In this document: in pieces, positions 43,041 to 53,419 of the stretch
Numbering within the stretch: position 1 is the stretch's first letter
How the letters are laid out: each line of letters starts with the position of its first letter
NCBI RefSeq assembly: GCF_016920785.2
Contig: NW_024609880.1
Location: 51,546,296 to 51,610,295, forward strand
Length of the DNA stretch: 64,000 bases
Reading direction: 5' to 3'
Source of the DNA: Ixodes scapularis
Taxonomy: Eukaryota; Arthropoda; Arachnida; Ixodida; Ixodidae
Program-made: the position numbers and the translations under genes
The notes under the pieces: generated by a model
Databases searched by the model: none
What the model was told of the DNA's origin: nothing
The model's input: only the letters and a program-made list of their open reading frames with translations

Positions 43041-44190
43041 CAACAGGCACGGTACGTGTGGTACTGTGGCTTTCAAGCAGTGGGAGCCACCGTGTGCGTA
43101 AGGAATGAATTTAGTATGTTCACCAAGCAGGAACCGGCCGTCGCGTGGCAGCTGCCCTTGCTCGAGTTGGTTTCGGAGCCAGGAAAATTGCCACACGAAG
43201 GAGTCGTGCACCGACCCGGGATACCGTGGGTCGATGCACATTATCCGGCAGTCGGCGTCACACACCTGAAAGTGAGAGAGATATTGACATGTAATTACCT
43301 GAATCCACAAGTAGTAGATTGTACTTATGGTTCACAAAGCAGTCGCAATTTCAGGACCTTTTAAGTTATTTTGTCTGACATATGCATGTCAACACACCTT
43401 CCTGGATGCAAGGTACAACTTGCAAGATAGCTTAAAACAAAAATAATGTTTTTTTTTGTTTTTTTTACGGAAGTTTTAACAGACAAGTATTATTTTTGCG
43501 AGAAGCGTCTCACGGCTCACATGCTATGTAGAGCACACGCTCGCGCAGTCGTGAGACCCCACAACCCGCAGTCATAAAACGGCATACTTAAACCGTATCG
43601 GCAATACGTTTTTGTTTTTTTTTCTAGAGATTTGTGGCGCGTTCTGACAACGTAACATGAGTGTACTTACCACCATCACGTTGAGGCGTAGAAGTACTTG
43701 CGGCACCAGTACGCCGCCTTCGTGACGGTGGGGTCGTTCTTGGACGGGCCGACGATGGAGACCATGGTCCCGTCCACGCAACCGATGACGCCGGGTATCC
43801 TGCCGAGCAGCCTGAAGCCCTTCTCCGCGTCGAACCTCTCGCTCGGCGTCTCGGGGAAGTGGATCCAGCCACGCTGGACCCCGAGACGACGCACGATAGC
43901 GACGGACACGGCGCGGACCGCAACGCTGACTGTCTTTTGGTCCCGCGCTACGTGTTCGTCGCTCGCCACCATGCCTTGGAAGCTCCCCGTGCCGTAGGAG
44001 CGCAGTGCACACAACACTTGAAGCTCCACAGTCATGACCGTCCACGAGGTACGCACTCTCCTCACCTCCGGTTCCTCGCGAAGTTCGTCGCACAACCACC
44101 GCACCACGATCTTGGGCAGGCGGTATTGCTTCCGAAAGATCTCCTCCGGGAGCTCGAATGCATCGCGGAATGCATTCCGGCGAAAAAAAA
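43041..44190 (-). pseudogene. HARBI1-like (PIF/Harbinger) transposase, two exons, broken
   Basis: Nuclease of the PIF/Harbinger family. Exon 1 (44190-43671) reads FELPEEIFRKQYRLPKIVVR, RWLCDELREEP, then IPGVIGCVDGTMVSI with the first catalytic Asp. It ends at GTAAGT. Exon 2 (from 43265) follows a TTTCAG acceptor with VCDADCRIMCIDPRYPGSVH, carrying the second Asp. A missing base shortly before the exon 1 donor shifts the frame (a stop appears after YFYAST). After LLGE the family's usual DSGYPL-type sequence is replaced by unrelated residues. The C-terminus is not found; the gap follows. Dead, or alternatively assembly-damaged. Confidence 0.75.
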
Positions 44191-44199
44191 AGCTCTATT

Positions 44200-44980
44200 A
44201 AAGAAAAAGTCGAATTGACGAGACGGCGACGCCTCGCCGCCGAAAACATGCTGCCAATGACACCTAGTTCCGAGCAAGTACCTTTTGAAACGTACTCGGT
44301 ACAAAACGAAACGTCATTTTGTTGTCACGTCCGGTAGCCGACTCCGCCCAGTTTTGCCGACTCCGCCCACATTTTTCTAGGGATATTACGTCACTTTTGC
44401 TTCCAACCAATCAGACGTGATGACGTCACTTCCGTGTGCTAAAAAAAGGAACATGTACAATGTCGAACCTAGCTATCCAGGAACGAAGACTTTATCGTAG
44501 ATAACCCCCTTTCTCCGCAAAGTAATCGCTGCTCACGAGTTGGCATGCATAGTGTAACAAATTAAGCGTGTTAGAATAAATATACACCAACACTCGTTCG
44601 CAAAACATTTTTTTACTCACCATAAAAACACTTGCAAGGCTCATGTACCGTCATATGTCTTGGATCCCGGACTGCTGAAGAGTGATGCGTTCGCGGAATG
44701 CTGCCGTCGGTTAGTTTAGTAGTCCCTCTGAACTACCGCTTTGCTTGACGTGCTGATAGGTTGATGGTGCGTCATTAATATAACAGCCGGATCGAAATGA
44801 ATGTTCAGCAGAACCAAGCAGAATTATTAGCCCTCGTTGAGCGACGCCACGGCCATTTTGCTTCTAGGTACTGCTCCTCCCTCGGCGCCCCTGCTCTCCA
44901 AGTCACGTGACCTAGAATTCCTCCTTCTAGGGACAATAGTTAACTTTAAACCACGGTTCGCGTTCGAGAAAATGGGCCCT
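44200..44980. other. no recognised gene
   Basis: Non-coding, with a short direct repeat GCCGACTCCGCCCA at ~44340 and ~44360. At about 44985 it interrupts the integrase of the following retroelement, so the last part is probably another insertion or a deletion edge. Confidence 0.35.
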
Positions 44981-44984
44981 GGTG

Positions 44985-45700
44985 TAGTAAAAAATTCGCA
45001 ATTTCTTCCGATGATGCATCGGGAAATGCTTTGGTCTCGATATAGCGAGTCAGATGGTCGATGGCCACTATTATCCAGCGATTCGAAGTTGTGGAAAGAG
45101 GAAGAGGCCCCAAGAGGTCGAATCCCACAACCTCGAATGGCAAATGGGGTGAAGTCAGTGGTTGTAGTAGTCCAGCGGGCGATGAAGTCGACTGTTTGTG
45201 GAGTTGACATTGCTGGCAGCTTCTGACGTACTTAAATACAGTGCGGCAAAGACCGGGCCAAAAGATTATATTTTTTACTCTAGTATACGTCTTCAGGAAT
45301 CCCAAATGACCGGCAGTAGGGTCATTGTGGAGACTCTGTAATATTTCTGTTCGGAGCGGGCGTGGGATGACAAGCAACCACCGGCGAGTGTTAAGGTCAT
45401 AACTGCGTCGGAAGAGTATTCCTTCAAAAACTGCAAAGATTTGTGCGCGATTGATGAAGGGGCGGTCATTTGATGGATTGGTGCCGTCAATGTGAGTCAA
45501 GATGCGGTGTATCGACAGGTCAGTGCGCTGGTCGACTGATAAGTTGTGGTAGGAAATCGGGGCAATTGTTTCGGTTGTCTCCTTTTCTGGCAGTATCGTA
45601 TTGACATGATCAGACGAAAGCGGAGAGCGTAATAGAGCGTCTGCATCTTGGTGTTTAGGACCACTCTTGTAGACAACATGAAAGTCCTGCTCTTGAAGTT
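44985..45700 (-). pseudogene. integrase, C-terminally truncated
   Basis: ILQSLHNDPTAGHLGFLKTY and VRSCQQCQLHK give the H-H-C-C zinc site. VVGFDLLGPLPLS has the first catalytic Asp. The frame then stops after ASSEEIANFLLH, so the second Asp and the Glu are missing. Confidence 0.85.
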
Positions 45701-46100
45701 TGAGAGCCCAGCGTGCAAGACGGCCCGAGGGGTTCCTTTGAGAGAGCAACCAACAAAGCGCATGGTGGTCAGTTACGTCTTCGAACTTGCGTCCGTAAAG
45801 ATAATGTCAAAATTTTACAACGGTCCATACGACAGCGAGAGCCTCGCGTTCCGTTGTGGAATAGTTTCTTTCCGGTTTCGTGAGTGTCCGACTAACATAA
45901 GCTATAACTCGTTCAGGTGTGGATTGTTCGGTCCGTTCTAATGAGACAGCTCCAATACCAAAACCGCTGGCGTCAGTATAAATAATGGTTTCCGCAGAAT
46001 AGTCAAAATGACGGAGGATGGGGGTGTTGTAAGTGAAGCCTGTAATGACGTAAATGCATCTTGACACTCCGCTGACCAATGAAATGGGACACCTTTCTGT
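45700..46100 (-). pseudogene. RNase H
   Basis: IIYTDASGFGIGAVSLE carries the first RNase H Asp. RTLTKPERNYSTTEREALAV and WTVVKF follow, then DVTDHHALCWLLSQRNPSGR across a frame change. Confidence 0.8.
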
Positions 46101-46742
46101 AATAGCTCGTGAAGAGGACTGGCATTTTTTGTGAACCCACGAATGAAACGGCGAAAATAAGAACATAAACCAAGGAAGCTTTGGAGTTGCTTTGAGGTCT
46201 GTGGTATTGGGAAATTCATTACAGCACAAAGTTTGTCAGCATCTGGACGCACATCCAGTCTATTCACGGTGTGACCAAGGACCTCGACTTCTTGCGCCGC
46301 AAAAATACATTTTTGTGTGTTTAGTTTGAGACCAGCGTCTCGAAGGCACGGAAGAACTTCAAAGAGACGAAGGAGGTGTTCCTTAAGACTTGTGGAGAAT
46401 ATGATAACATTGTGAAAGTAAAAGAGACACGTTTTCCACCTTAGACCACGGAATACCGAATTAATCATTCGTTCAAACTTGGCTGGAGCATTACATAAAC
46501 CAAAAGGCATAACGTTAAATTCATATAGTCCGTCCGGTGTGGCGAATGCTGTTTTTTTATTTGTCCTGCTCAGCCTTTGGTATTTGCCAATAACCAGAAC
46601 GCATGCCTAGCGATGAAAAAAATGAGGCACCCGATAGCGAATCAAGGGCGCCATTTATGCGGGGTATTGGATAAACGTCCTTACGCGTTAGCTTGTTCAG
46701 GCGGCTGTAATCAACGCAGAACCAAAATCTCTTATCGTTTTA
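45938..46742 (-). pseudogene. reverse transcriptase, catalytic site lost
   Basis: CVDYSRLNKLTRKDVYPIPR and MRSGYWQIPK carry conserved RT palm sequence, and MPFGLCNAPAKFERMINSVF follows. At the active site, YFHN replaces the Y-x-D-D box, so catalytic aspartates are absent. Thumb blocks (FAAQEVEVLGHTV, SFLGLCSYFRRFIRGF) follow. There are stops and frame changes. Confidence 0.9.
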
Positions 46743-46968
46743 GAGCGCAGCTCTTAGGCGCCCGTTTCCGGCTTGAGCGGCGTCGCCGTCGGCGTAACCA
46801 AGGTCACCCCAAGGTCACGAGACCCCCGCAGGTCACCCCACGTCACGTGACCCCCCGAGGTCACGTGACCCCTCCCAAGGTAACGTGACCACCCCAGGTC
46901 ACGTGACCCCCCGAGATCACGTGGCCCCCTCCCCTAGGTCACGTGACCCCCCCCCCCCCCCCCCCCCG
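46741..46968. mobile_element. palindrome-core cassette, copy 1 (inside RT), one end lost
   Basis: Reversed relative to copy 2: TTAGAGCGCAGCTCTTAGGC and GCCCGTTTCCGG on the left, then a GTCACGTGACC array and a C run. The GAAAGCCGTT end is missing. RT coding flanks it on both sides. Confidence 0.8.
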
Positions 46969-46976
46969 AAGTCATG

Positions 46977-47773
46977 CTTTTTCTATATTAAAATAACGGG
47001 AGACGACCAGGAGCTAGAGGATGGTCGAATAATTATTTTCGCTAGCATATCAGTCACATGAATTTTGATGGTTTTACGTTCGGCCAAAGACACTCTGTAT
47101 GGTCGGTGTCAGACGATGTCGTTAGTTTGTGTAAATACGATGTTCAGTAGTTGAGCATTTGCCGTAATCAGTTGGAGTAGAATCGAACGCGTTCTGAAAA
47201 GTGCGAAGAAGACAAAGAAGTTGCTCTTTTTGGTCATCTGACAACGAAGGCGACATAGTTTTAGCGAACGGTGTGTCGATGGCGTTAGAGGGTGCCTTAG
47301 CCTGTATTTGAAAGGAGGTGACACATTGGGTTACTTCTAATGAACTCAGTATGGCTGCTGTTCCTAACGAATGGCCTCTAGGAAGAACGACCAAGTGTGG
47401 GTTCGCGTTATCTAAAGCCAGCCCACCGGTGCCGTTCGTAATAGTAGTAATTGTGTAGGGCAGCAACAATCCCTTAGCCATTAGGGGAGTGCGTAGTGGT
47501 TCAACTAAAACATCACCTGTTAGATCTGCGGAGGGATAGACTTCGACTAGATTTCTAGAAGATGGAGGCGACTCAAACTTAGATGCCGAACATAACTTGA
47601 TGGGATCAACATACATGTCGTTCTCTTGAAACAAGTCTTCCAAAAGGTGAATTTCGTAAGGTTCGCAATCAATTACTGCATTGCCGAACCTAAGGAAATC
47701 CCGTCCCAGAATGACCTCTGCCACACACTGGGGTAAAACAACGAATTAAATGTGGTAACGGACGTTTCCAAAA
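46977..47773 (-). pseudogene. protease C-terminus and RT N-terminus
   Basis: Reads GNVRYHI, FVVLPQCVAEVILGRDFLRF (end of protease), a ~150-codon linker, then DIVFHRPYRVSLAERKTIKI and SSSWSPVILI, the start of the RT fingers. The next expected residues (KKDG then RFCVDYR) are split by the second cassette. Confidence 0.8.
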
Positions 47774-48671
47774 TGAAAGCCGTTTACAACTCTCTGTAAC
47801 GCCGAATTAGAGCGCAGCTCTTGAGGAGGAGGAGGGAAGGGTACTGAGGTTCACGTGTTATCAGGGGGGAGGGGTGCTCACGCGACCTTGGAGGGGTCAC
47901 GACCCCCTCGCCAAGGTCACGTGGGGGTCACGTGACCTGGGGGTGTCACGTGACCACGGGGGTCACGTGACCTCGGGTTGTCACCTGACCTGAAGAGAAA
48001 TTTTTCCGCTAGATTTAGCGGGGAAATGTTTCCGCTAGATTTAGCGGGGAAATTTTTTCGCTAGATTTAGCGGGTAAATGTTTCCGCTAGATTTAGTGGG
48101 GAAATTTTTCCGCTGGATTTAGCAGGAAAATTTTTCCGCTAGATTTAGCAGGGAAATTATTCCGTAGATTTAGCGGGGAAATTTTTCCGCTAGTTATAGC
48201 GGGGAAATTATTCCGCTAGATTTAGCGGGGAAATTTTTCCGCTAGACATAGCGGGAAAAATTTTCCGCTAGATTTAGCGGGGAAATTTTTCCGCTAAATT
48301 TAGCGGGGAAATTTTTCCGCTAGATTTAGCGGGGAAATTTTTCCGCTAGATTTAGCGGGGAAATTTTTCCCCTAGATTTAGCGGGGAAATTTTTCCGCTA
48401 GATTTAGCGGGGAAATTTTTCCGCTAGATTTAGTGAGGAAATTTTTCCGCTAGATTTAGCGGGGAAATTTTTTCGCTAGATTAGCGGGGAAATTTTTCCG
48501 CTAGATTTAGCGGGGAAAATATTTCGCTAAATTTAGTGGGGAAATTTTTCCGCTAGATTTAGCGGGGAAATTTACCCATAATGCACCGCGCGGTTACGCC
48601 GACTTAGCCGACGGCGACGGCGACGGCGACGCCGCTTAAGCCGGAAACGGGCGCCTAAGAGCTGCGCTTTA
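47774..48671. mobile_element. palindrome-core cassette, copy 2 (inside protease)
   Basis: The left end reads GAAAGCCGTTTACAACTCTC, TGTAACGCCG, then TTAGAGCGCAGCTCTTGAGG. The right end reads CCGGAAACGGGCGCCTAAGA and GCTGCGC. The core has a GGTCACGTGACC-type block (47850-47990), then about two dozen ~24-nt units (47998-48575) of the form TTTCCGCTAGATTTAGCGGG. Retroelement protease sequence on both sides gives near-exact boundaries. Confidence 0.85.
47998..48575. repeat. tandem array of ~24-nt palindromic units
   Basis: About 24 copies of GGGGAAATTTTTCCGCTAGATTTAGC, mostly one or two substitutions apart. Each unit contains the near-palindrome CCGCTAGATTTAGCGG and an A/T-rich GAAATTTTTC, itself near-palindromic. 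Confidence 0.9.
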
Positions 48672-48905
48672 ATAAAAACTCGAGCTGTACATAGAGATGA
48701 TGGACAGATAATGTCGGCACCCGCACCATGAAGGAGGCCACGTGCCGGTGTGCGTACTTTACGAAGTCTTCTGCAAACATCCTCGCGCATAACTGAGACG
48801 GCCGCACCGGTATCGAGAAGAGCTGACAAATGATGTCCGTCAATGATAATGTTAATGTAGTTTCCTGGATGTAGAGGCTTGCTTGAGGTGTCAACTGCGG
48901 CAGTT
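48672..48905 (-). pseudogene. protease N-terminal part
   Basis: Contains LSALLDTGAAVSVMREDV, with the DTG active-site triad of a retropepsin. The frame runs to CTARVFI and is then interrupted by the cassette at 48671. The other half resumes at 47773. Confidence 0.8.
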
Positions 48906-48929
48906 TCACCTTCGGAAGCTGCACAACTT

Positions 48930-50300
48930 AGTTTCCCGTAGACGATCGTGACCGAGCTGTCGGGGGACCTATGGGCGACGAGAAACGTCGACGGGGAGGC
49001 GAGAAGGACTGGGATTGGGTGTATTGTGGTCTAGGTATTGCGTGAGGCTCGGAGTCGAAATTGTTGCTCCGGTCACTTGATGAACGTGGTAACTCATCAA
49101 ATCTGCGTCTTGATGTCTGGTACGACGGTCTTTCGTCATCGTACGTGTAGCGAGACGTTTTGTACAACGGTCGTTTTTCGTCACTTCGACACGTTCGGCA
49201 GAAGTGGGCAATATCTCCTATTACTCACAGTAGAAATGTGTCGGTCCACTGTTATATGTTCTCCAAGACCTTTGCTGAGGACAGCGGAAGCGAGAATCAA
49301 CGAGTGATGCCACTGAAACAAGAACTGTTGGCTCAGCCTGGGTTGGTCACGCTTCAACTGGTCTTGATAGCACTTGTGCATAAGAAAGGGATGCTTCCGG
49401 CTGCAGAAGCTGTGGCGGAGAAGGAAGAGTGATAGCCTGCCGTAATTCTTCACGTATCATGTCTTGCAGCGGAGCTTGTCTCGATAGGGAGGGCGAAGGC
49501 GCAGCAAGAAATTGTCTCAGTTCGTCACGGACTATTTCGCGGATGAGAGAACGCATGTCCTCTTGTGTTGGAGCACATTGGAGCGCGGTCCTTGACACAT
49601 TGGCACTTGAGGGATTGATGAATAACCAGCGTAGAGAACACGCTGTTGGCGAGATTTTTGGAGGCATTTGCAGCCGTCTACAACAGATCTAACATCCGCA
49701 GCAAGCGGTATCAAAAACAACCAGAAGGCTTCTTCGGAGGTTCCTTTCAGGAGGTGACGAACTCTTTCACCTTCAGTCATCTGGTCGCTTACCCTTCGGC
49801 AGAGAGTCAGGACGTCTTCTATGTATGACGTGTAGGTTTCGCCCGGTTGTTGAATTCGCGTATTCAGTCGACGCTCCGAAACTACACGAACAATTTGCTG
49901 GTTTTCCAAAATACCTCTCTTGCACGAGCTGTGAAAGTTTCCCACGACTGCCATTCATGTTCGTGGTTTAGGAATCATGTTTTTGCTACGTCCGTAAAAA
50001 AAAAAAAAATGATGTTTACTAGCTCCATCGAACAGTCCCATCGGTTGTAAGTGCTGACTGTGTTGTAAATGTCGAGCCATTCCTCAATGTATTCCTCGCC
50101 AAGACCGGTAAAAACTTGCGGGTCCCGTTGGCGCAACGAACGATGCCAGATGGGTCCAGCAGTTGAACAAAAGGGACCCTGTCTGACCTTCGGTGGGTGG
50201 CTTAGAACTGGAAGCTACATGTTGTCCCAGGGATCCATTGGCGGTGTGGCGTTGGCTGCCGCGACGGTACCCCGAACGCCGCTGCGTAGCTCCATTTTAC
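48930..50300 (-). pseudogene. gag of the decayed gypsy element
   Basis: Starts about MELRSGVRGTVAAANATPPM near 50294. The capsid-like region follows in pieces (FTGLGEEYIEEWLDIYN; IQQPGETYTSYIEDVLTLCR; MTEGERVRHLLKGTSEEAFW), then APTQEDMRSLIREIV and an Arg/Ser-rich tail. At least three frame changes and stops separate the pieces. Confidence 0.7.
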
Positions 50301-50730
50301 CAAGCACCTCCACCATTTTGTGAGGAGGTTTATTGAGGTGTCTCAGCGTGCTCTGAAAAGGTCCCAGGAGAACCGACCGCTCGGCAGAACGTCCGATCCA
50401 ACCCTGCGCTCATGCGGCTCTCGCGCCCCGCCGTCACGACACACGAGCTGGGTCCTGCTCACGCGCCCGCAGTCAGCTTGCTGAAGTTGGCGCACATTCA
50501 CACACAGGTTCGCGTCGCTGCTCACGCTATAGACGCTTTCAGGCAGCTGTGCATGGGCGCCGCCATAACCGACCTTCAGTTTTTGTTCCCCCTTATTCCG
50601 TTCCTTCCACTTCATCATTGGGAGAGCAGGACAGGTTATTGCCATTTTAAGTATTACTGTGTCCTTCTCCCCAGCATAGGCCTTTGTGGAGGCTGGTCGA
50701 CGCCCGCTTCAGTGGCTCGGCATCTGGAGT

Positions 50731-50913
50731 GCTATGTTGCGCTTTTTGCACTCCCAGCAGACTTGGAAGAGGGAAGTGACGTCAACGACACAGCAAATGC
50801 AGATTGGATGTTGACAGAAGAAAACGAAATGAACACCCAATCTGCGTTTGCTGTGTCATTGACGTCACTTCCCTCTCCCTAGTCTCCTGGGAGTGCAAAA
50901 AGCGCAACATAGC
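50731..50913. mobile_element. MITE or foldback with ~80-nt arms
   Basis: Arms GCTATGTTGCGCTTTTTGCA and its complement TGCAAAAAGCGCAACATAGC, continuing through GAAGTGACGTCAACGACACA, leave only a ~25-nt loop. Confidence 0.85.
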
Positions 50914-50999
50914 CCCCCTGGGTAAGACAAGAGAAGGTCGGCTATGGCGGCTCAATCTGGCGCGCGCTGAAAGCGTCTATTGTTTTCTGAAGAAGCGTA

Positions 51000-51145
51000 C
51001 CGAAAAAAGTAACGTGAAAGTAATTTGTAACGTAACCAATAAAGTCAGCCGTTACTTTTCAGCGAAAATAATTTGTAACGGTAATCCATTACATTTTAGG
51101 CTCGGTAATTTGTAATTGTAATCTATTACATTTTTTTAAAGTAAC
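51000..51145. repeat. GTAATCCGTTAC repeat, terminal fragment
   Basis: AATTTGTAACGGTAATCCATT and neighbours match the terminal arrays at 29965 and 34815, in opposite orientation. Just right of it the LINE below begins. Confidence 0.6.
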
Positions 51146-51154
51146 GAGCACAGG

Positions 51155-52095
51155 TCGGGACCAGTGGCAGGTGTCCCTGAACTTAGATAAATGCAAAGTG
51201 CTAACCTTTTCTCGTATTTCGTCACTATCCTTTTACACCTACAATATTAACGACACAGTACTCAGTAGTGCTTCAACCTACTAATATCTTAGTCTCCATA
51301 TAACAAGCGGTTTAACATGGGCTACTCATATTAATCACATAGTCGGTAATGCGTATAGCACACTGGGTTTTCTACAAAGGAACTTAAGACCCCCCCCCCA
51401 AAAAAAAAAAAAAATAAATAAAAAACAAAAAAAACAAAGGGAACAGATTGCGCACCTAAATTTAGTCCGCTTAGAGCTAGGGTACGCTAAATCCATATGG
51501 TCCCCGTGGCAAAACTCCCTAAACGAGTTAGAAAGTGTGCAAAACCGAGGTCTGAGATTTATTTTTTCTCATTATTATTTTTACACTAGTGTTTCTGGTT
51601 AGCGAGAGCGAACGAATCTTCCTGAGCTCGCGTTAAGGCGGAAAATAGTTCTTTTAACTCAGTTTTACAAGATCAACCACCTCAACCTTATGCTTAGAAG
51701 AATTTTACTCCCACGTCCCATTTCGTTTTTCCCAAGACTAGACAACAGCTGTAAAATAGAACCTATATTTGCCTCCACCTACCTCCTACGCCAATTCTTT
51801 TCTCCCTTTGACAATATTAGAATGGAATGCTTCTGCTGACAAAATAGTTACAACTAACAATGTGGACGTATTTAAAAAAAAAGCTACTGCGTGAACATTT
51901 AGATTCCCATGCAAACGATGCTGAGTCTTAGCATGTTAATAACGTGCCCTTTATTTTTCTGTGAGTGTTTATTTGAATTTTAGTTATCGCTGCTCACGGG
52001 TTTGTATTACTGTTTTTATATTGAAAATCATAGGTTCCCATCTCTTGTGTAACGCCCTCTAATGCCTTCAAAGTATTATGGAATAAATAATATAA
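51155..52095 (+). pseudogene. LINE ORF2 3'-end remnant
   Basis: WQVSLNLDKCKVLTFSR, then YLSLHITSGLTWATHINHIV, TLGFLQRNLR, then KSIWSPWQNSLNELESVQNR and FINSHYYFYT-like sequence, ending with RRKIVLLTQFYKI. This is the jockey/CR1-type RT thumb and C-terminus. Several stops and a poly-C/A interruption (51390-51440) make it dead. Confidence 0.8.
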
Positions 52096-52319
52096 ACAAA
52101 AAAAGAAAGCGGCGTAAAGGAGAAGTCTGGCCACAACTTATTCGGCACTTGAACGAGATGGCGCAAAAATTGTCATCTCCCAAAGACATGATCTTCTTTT
52201 ATACCTGTGTGTGACGCTTACTGCACGAAAACGCGCCGTCAATAAAACGATTTAACTCAGCCTTAGCACTAGTCAAGAATGTCGAAGCCATTTTTTTTCG
52301 ACACGCGCAGTTTGTATGA

Positions 52320-52545
52320 TGAAAATAATCCCTGGAGAAGGGGAAGTGGGGCAAAGGACAAACACAAATCTCCAAACACAGCTAGGTGACAGGTGCGTGA
52401 CCGAAAAAATCCGCCTGGTCCGGTTATCGAACCCGGGGCCTCTCCATTACAGGTGGAGTGCTCTACCAACTGAGCTAACCTAGCTGTGTTTGGAGTTTCA
52501 TGTTTGTCCTTTGTCCCACTTCCCCTTCTCCAGGGATTATTTTCA
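52320..52545 (-). mobile_element. tRNA-like SINE framed by 68-nt inverted arms
   Basis: Arms 52320-52387 and 52478-52545 are near-perfect reverse complements (ATCCCTGGAGAAGGGGAAGT / ACTTCCCCTTCTCCAGGGAT). The loop (52388-52477) is tRNA-like on the minus strand: A box TAGCTCAGTTGG (52477-52466), B box GGTTCGATAACC (52433-52422). It has no acceptor stem pairing, so it is not a tRNA gene. Confidence 0.85.
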
Positions 52546-53132
52546 CCATTCTTGTCCAGCTCGCTTGTACCTTTGCATTTAATTGCTCTAAGCAGTTTGT
52601 ATGTTTTTCTGCCTAAGCTTGGTGTCAACGCTCTCCAATCCAAGTACGCAGTAAAGGCTTCATATTTCCGGTTAACTTCCTGTGTAATCTCAGTCAGAAC
52701 TCATATTTCACCTCGTTTCCTGCGATGCTGTACACACGCAGCCTTTTTTTTAAGCGATTTATGTTTCAACCGTGATTCAACGTCCCTAGGTCCCTGTGTT
52801 CTCGCGTGCTCAAAGCGGATGTCAAGCAGTTATGACCTCAAGCATGATTAATATTTTTTTACCCGTTCAGCGCCGGCTGGGTTCCTTTCAGCGGTGGGTA
52901 CGCAGTATATACATGCGCATGTTTAGGCTAAAGAGGTTTTTCCACGGCACTGTAAATCTAGGAATGATTTCACTCAAGTTTATGTCGGATACGGTCGACT
53001 AAAGATTTTGTCCGAATACTTTAAATCGAGGAATCGATATGATGCTGTGTGCTCTACAGTTTTTAACTTTAAACCTGGGGTGCAATGCATACACTTGCGC
53101 GTCAGAATTAAAGGTACTTACAAACTAAAAAA

Positions 53133-53414
53133 GTGAAAGCCGTTTACAACTCTGTAACGCCAAATCCGAGCGCAGCTCTTGAGGAGGAGGAGGGAAAGGT
53201 ACTGAGAGGGGGGTCACGTGACCTCGGAGGGGGGGGTCACGTAACCTCGGGGGGGGGGGGGGGTCACGTGACCTCTCGGGGGGGGGGGGGGGGTCCTCTC
53301 GAGTCCCGAGGTCCTCGGGGGGGGGGGGGGCGGGGGGGGGGGCTCGCGGTGACGGCGACGCCGACGCCGACGCCGCTCAAGCCGGAAACGGGCGCCTAAG
53401 AGCTCTGCTCTAAA
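53133..53414. mobile_element. palindrome-core cassette, copy 3
   Basis: Starts GTGAAAGCCGTTTACAACTC, TGTAACGCC, and GAGCGCAGCTCTTGAGGAGG. The core is GTCACGTGACCTC with G runs. It ends GCCGGAAACGGGCGCCTAAG and AGCTCTGCTCTAAA. Same family as at 47774. Confidence 0.85.
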
Positions 53415-53419
53415 ATTTG

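Larger units (their letters stand above)
44985..50320 (-). mobile_element. decayed Ty3/gypsy retrotransposon split by two cassettes
   Basis: On the minus strand, gag, protease, RT, RNase H and integrase appear in the usual Ty3/gypsy order. Two palindrome-core cassettes interrupt it: one inside protease (47774-48671) and one at the start of RT (46741-46968). Integrase is cut off near 44985. An AATAAA-containing sequence followed by TGGTGGAGG near 50321-50300 may be the 5' LTR end and primer site. Confidence 0.85.

Noticed and set aside
47998..48575. A CRISPR array
   Set aside because: Units are contiguous with no unique spacers, in eukaryotic DNA, inside a transposable cassette.
52388..52477. 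A true tRNA gene on the minus strand
   Set aside because: A and B boxes are good but no acceptor stem pairs and the T-arm is altered; repeated copies exist at 14.4 and 14.7 kb, so it is a SINE head.
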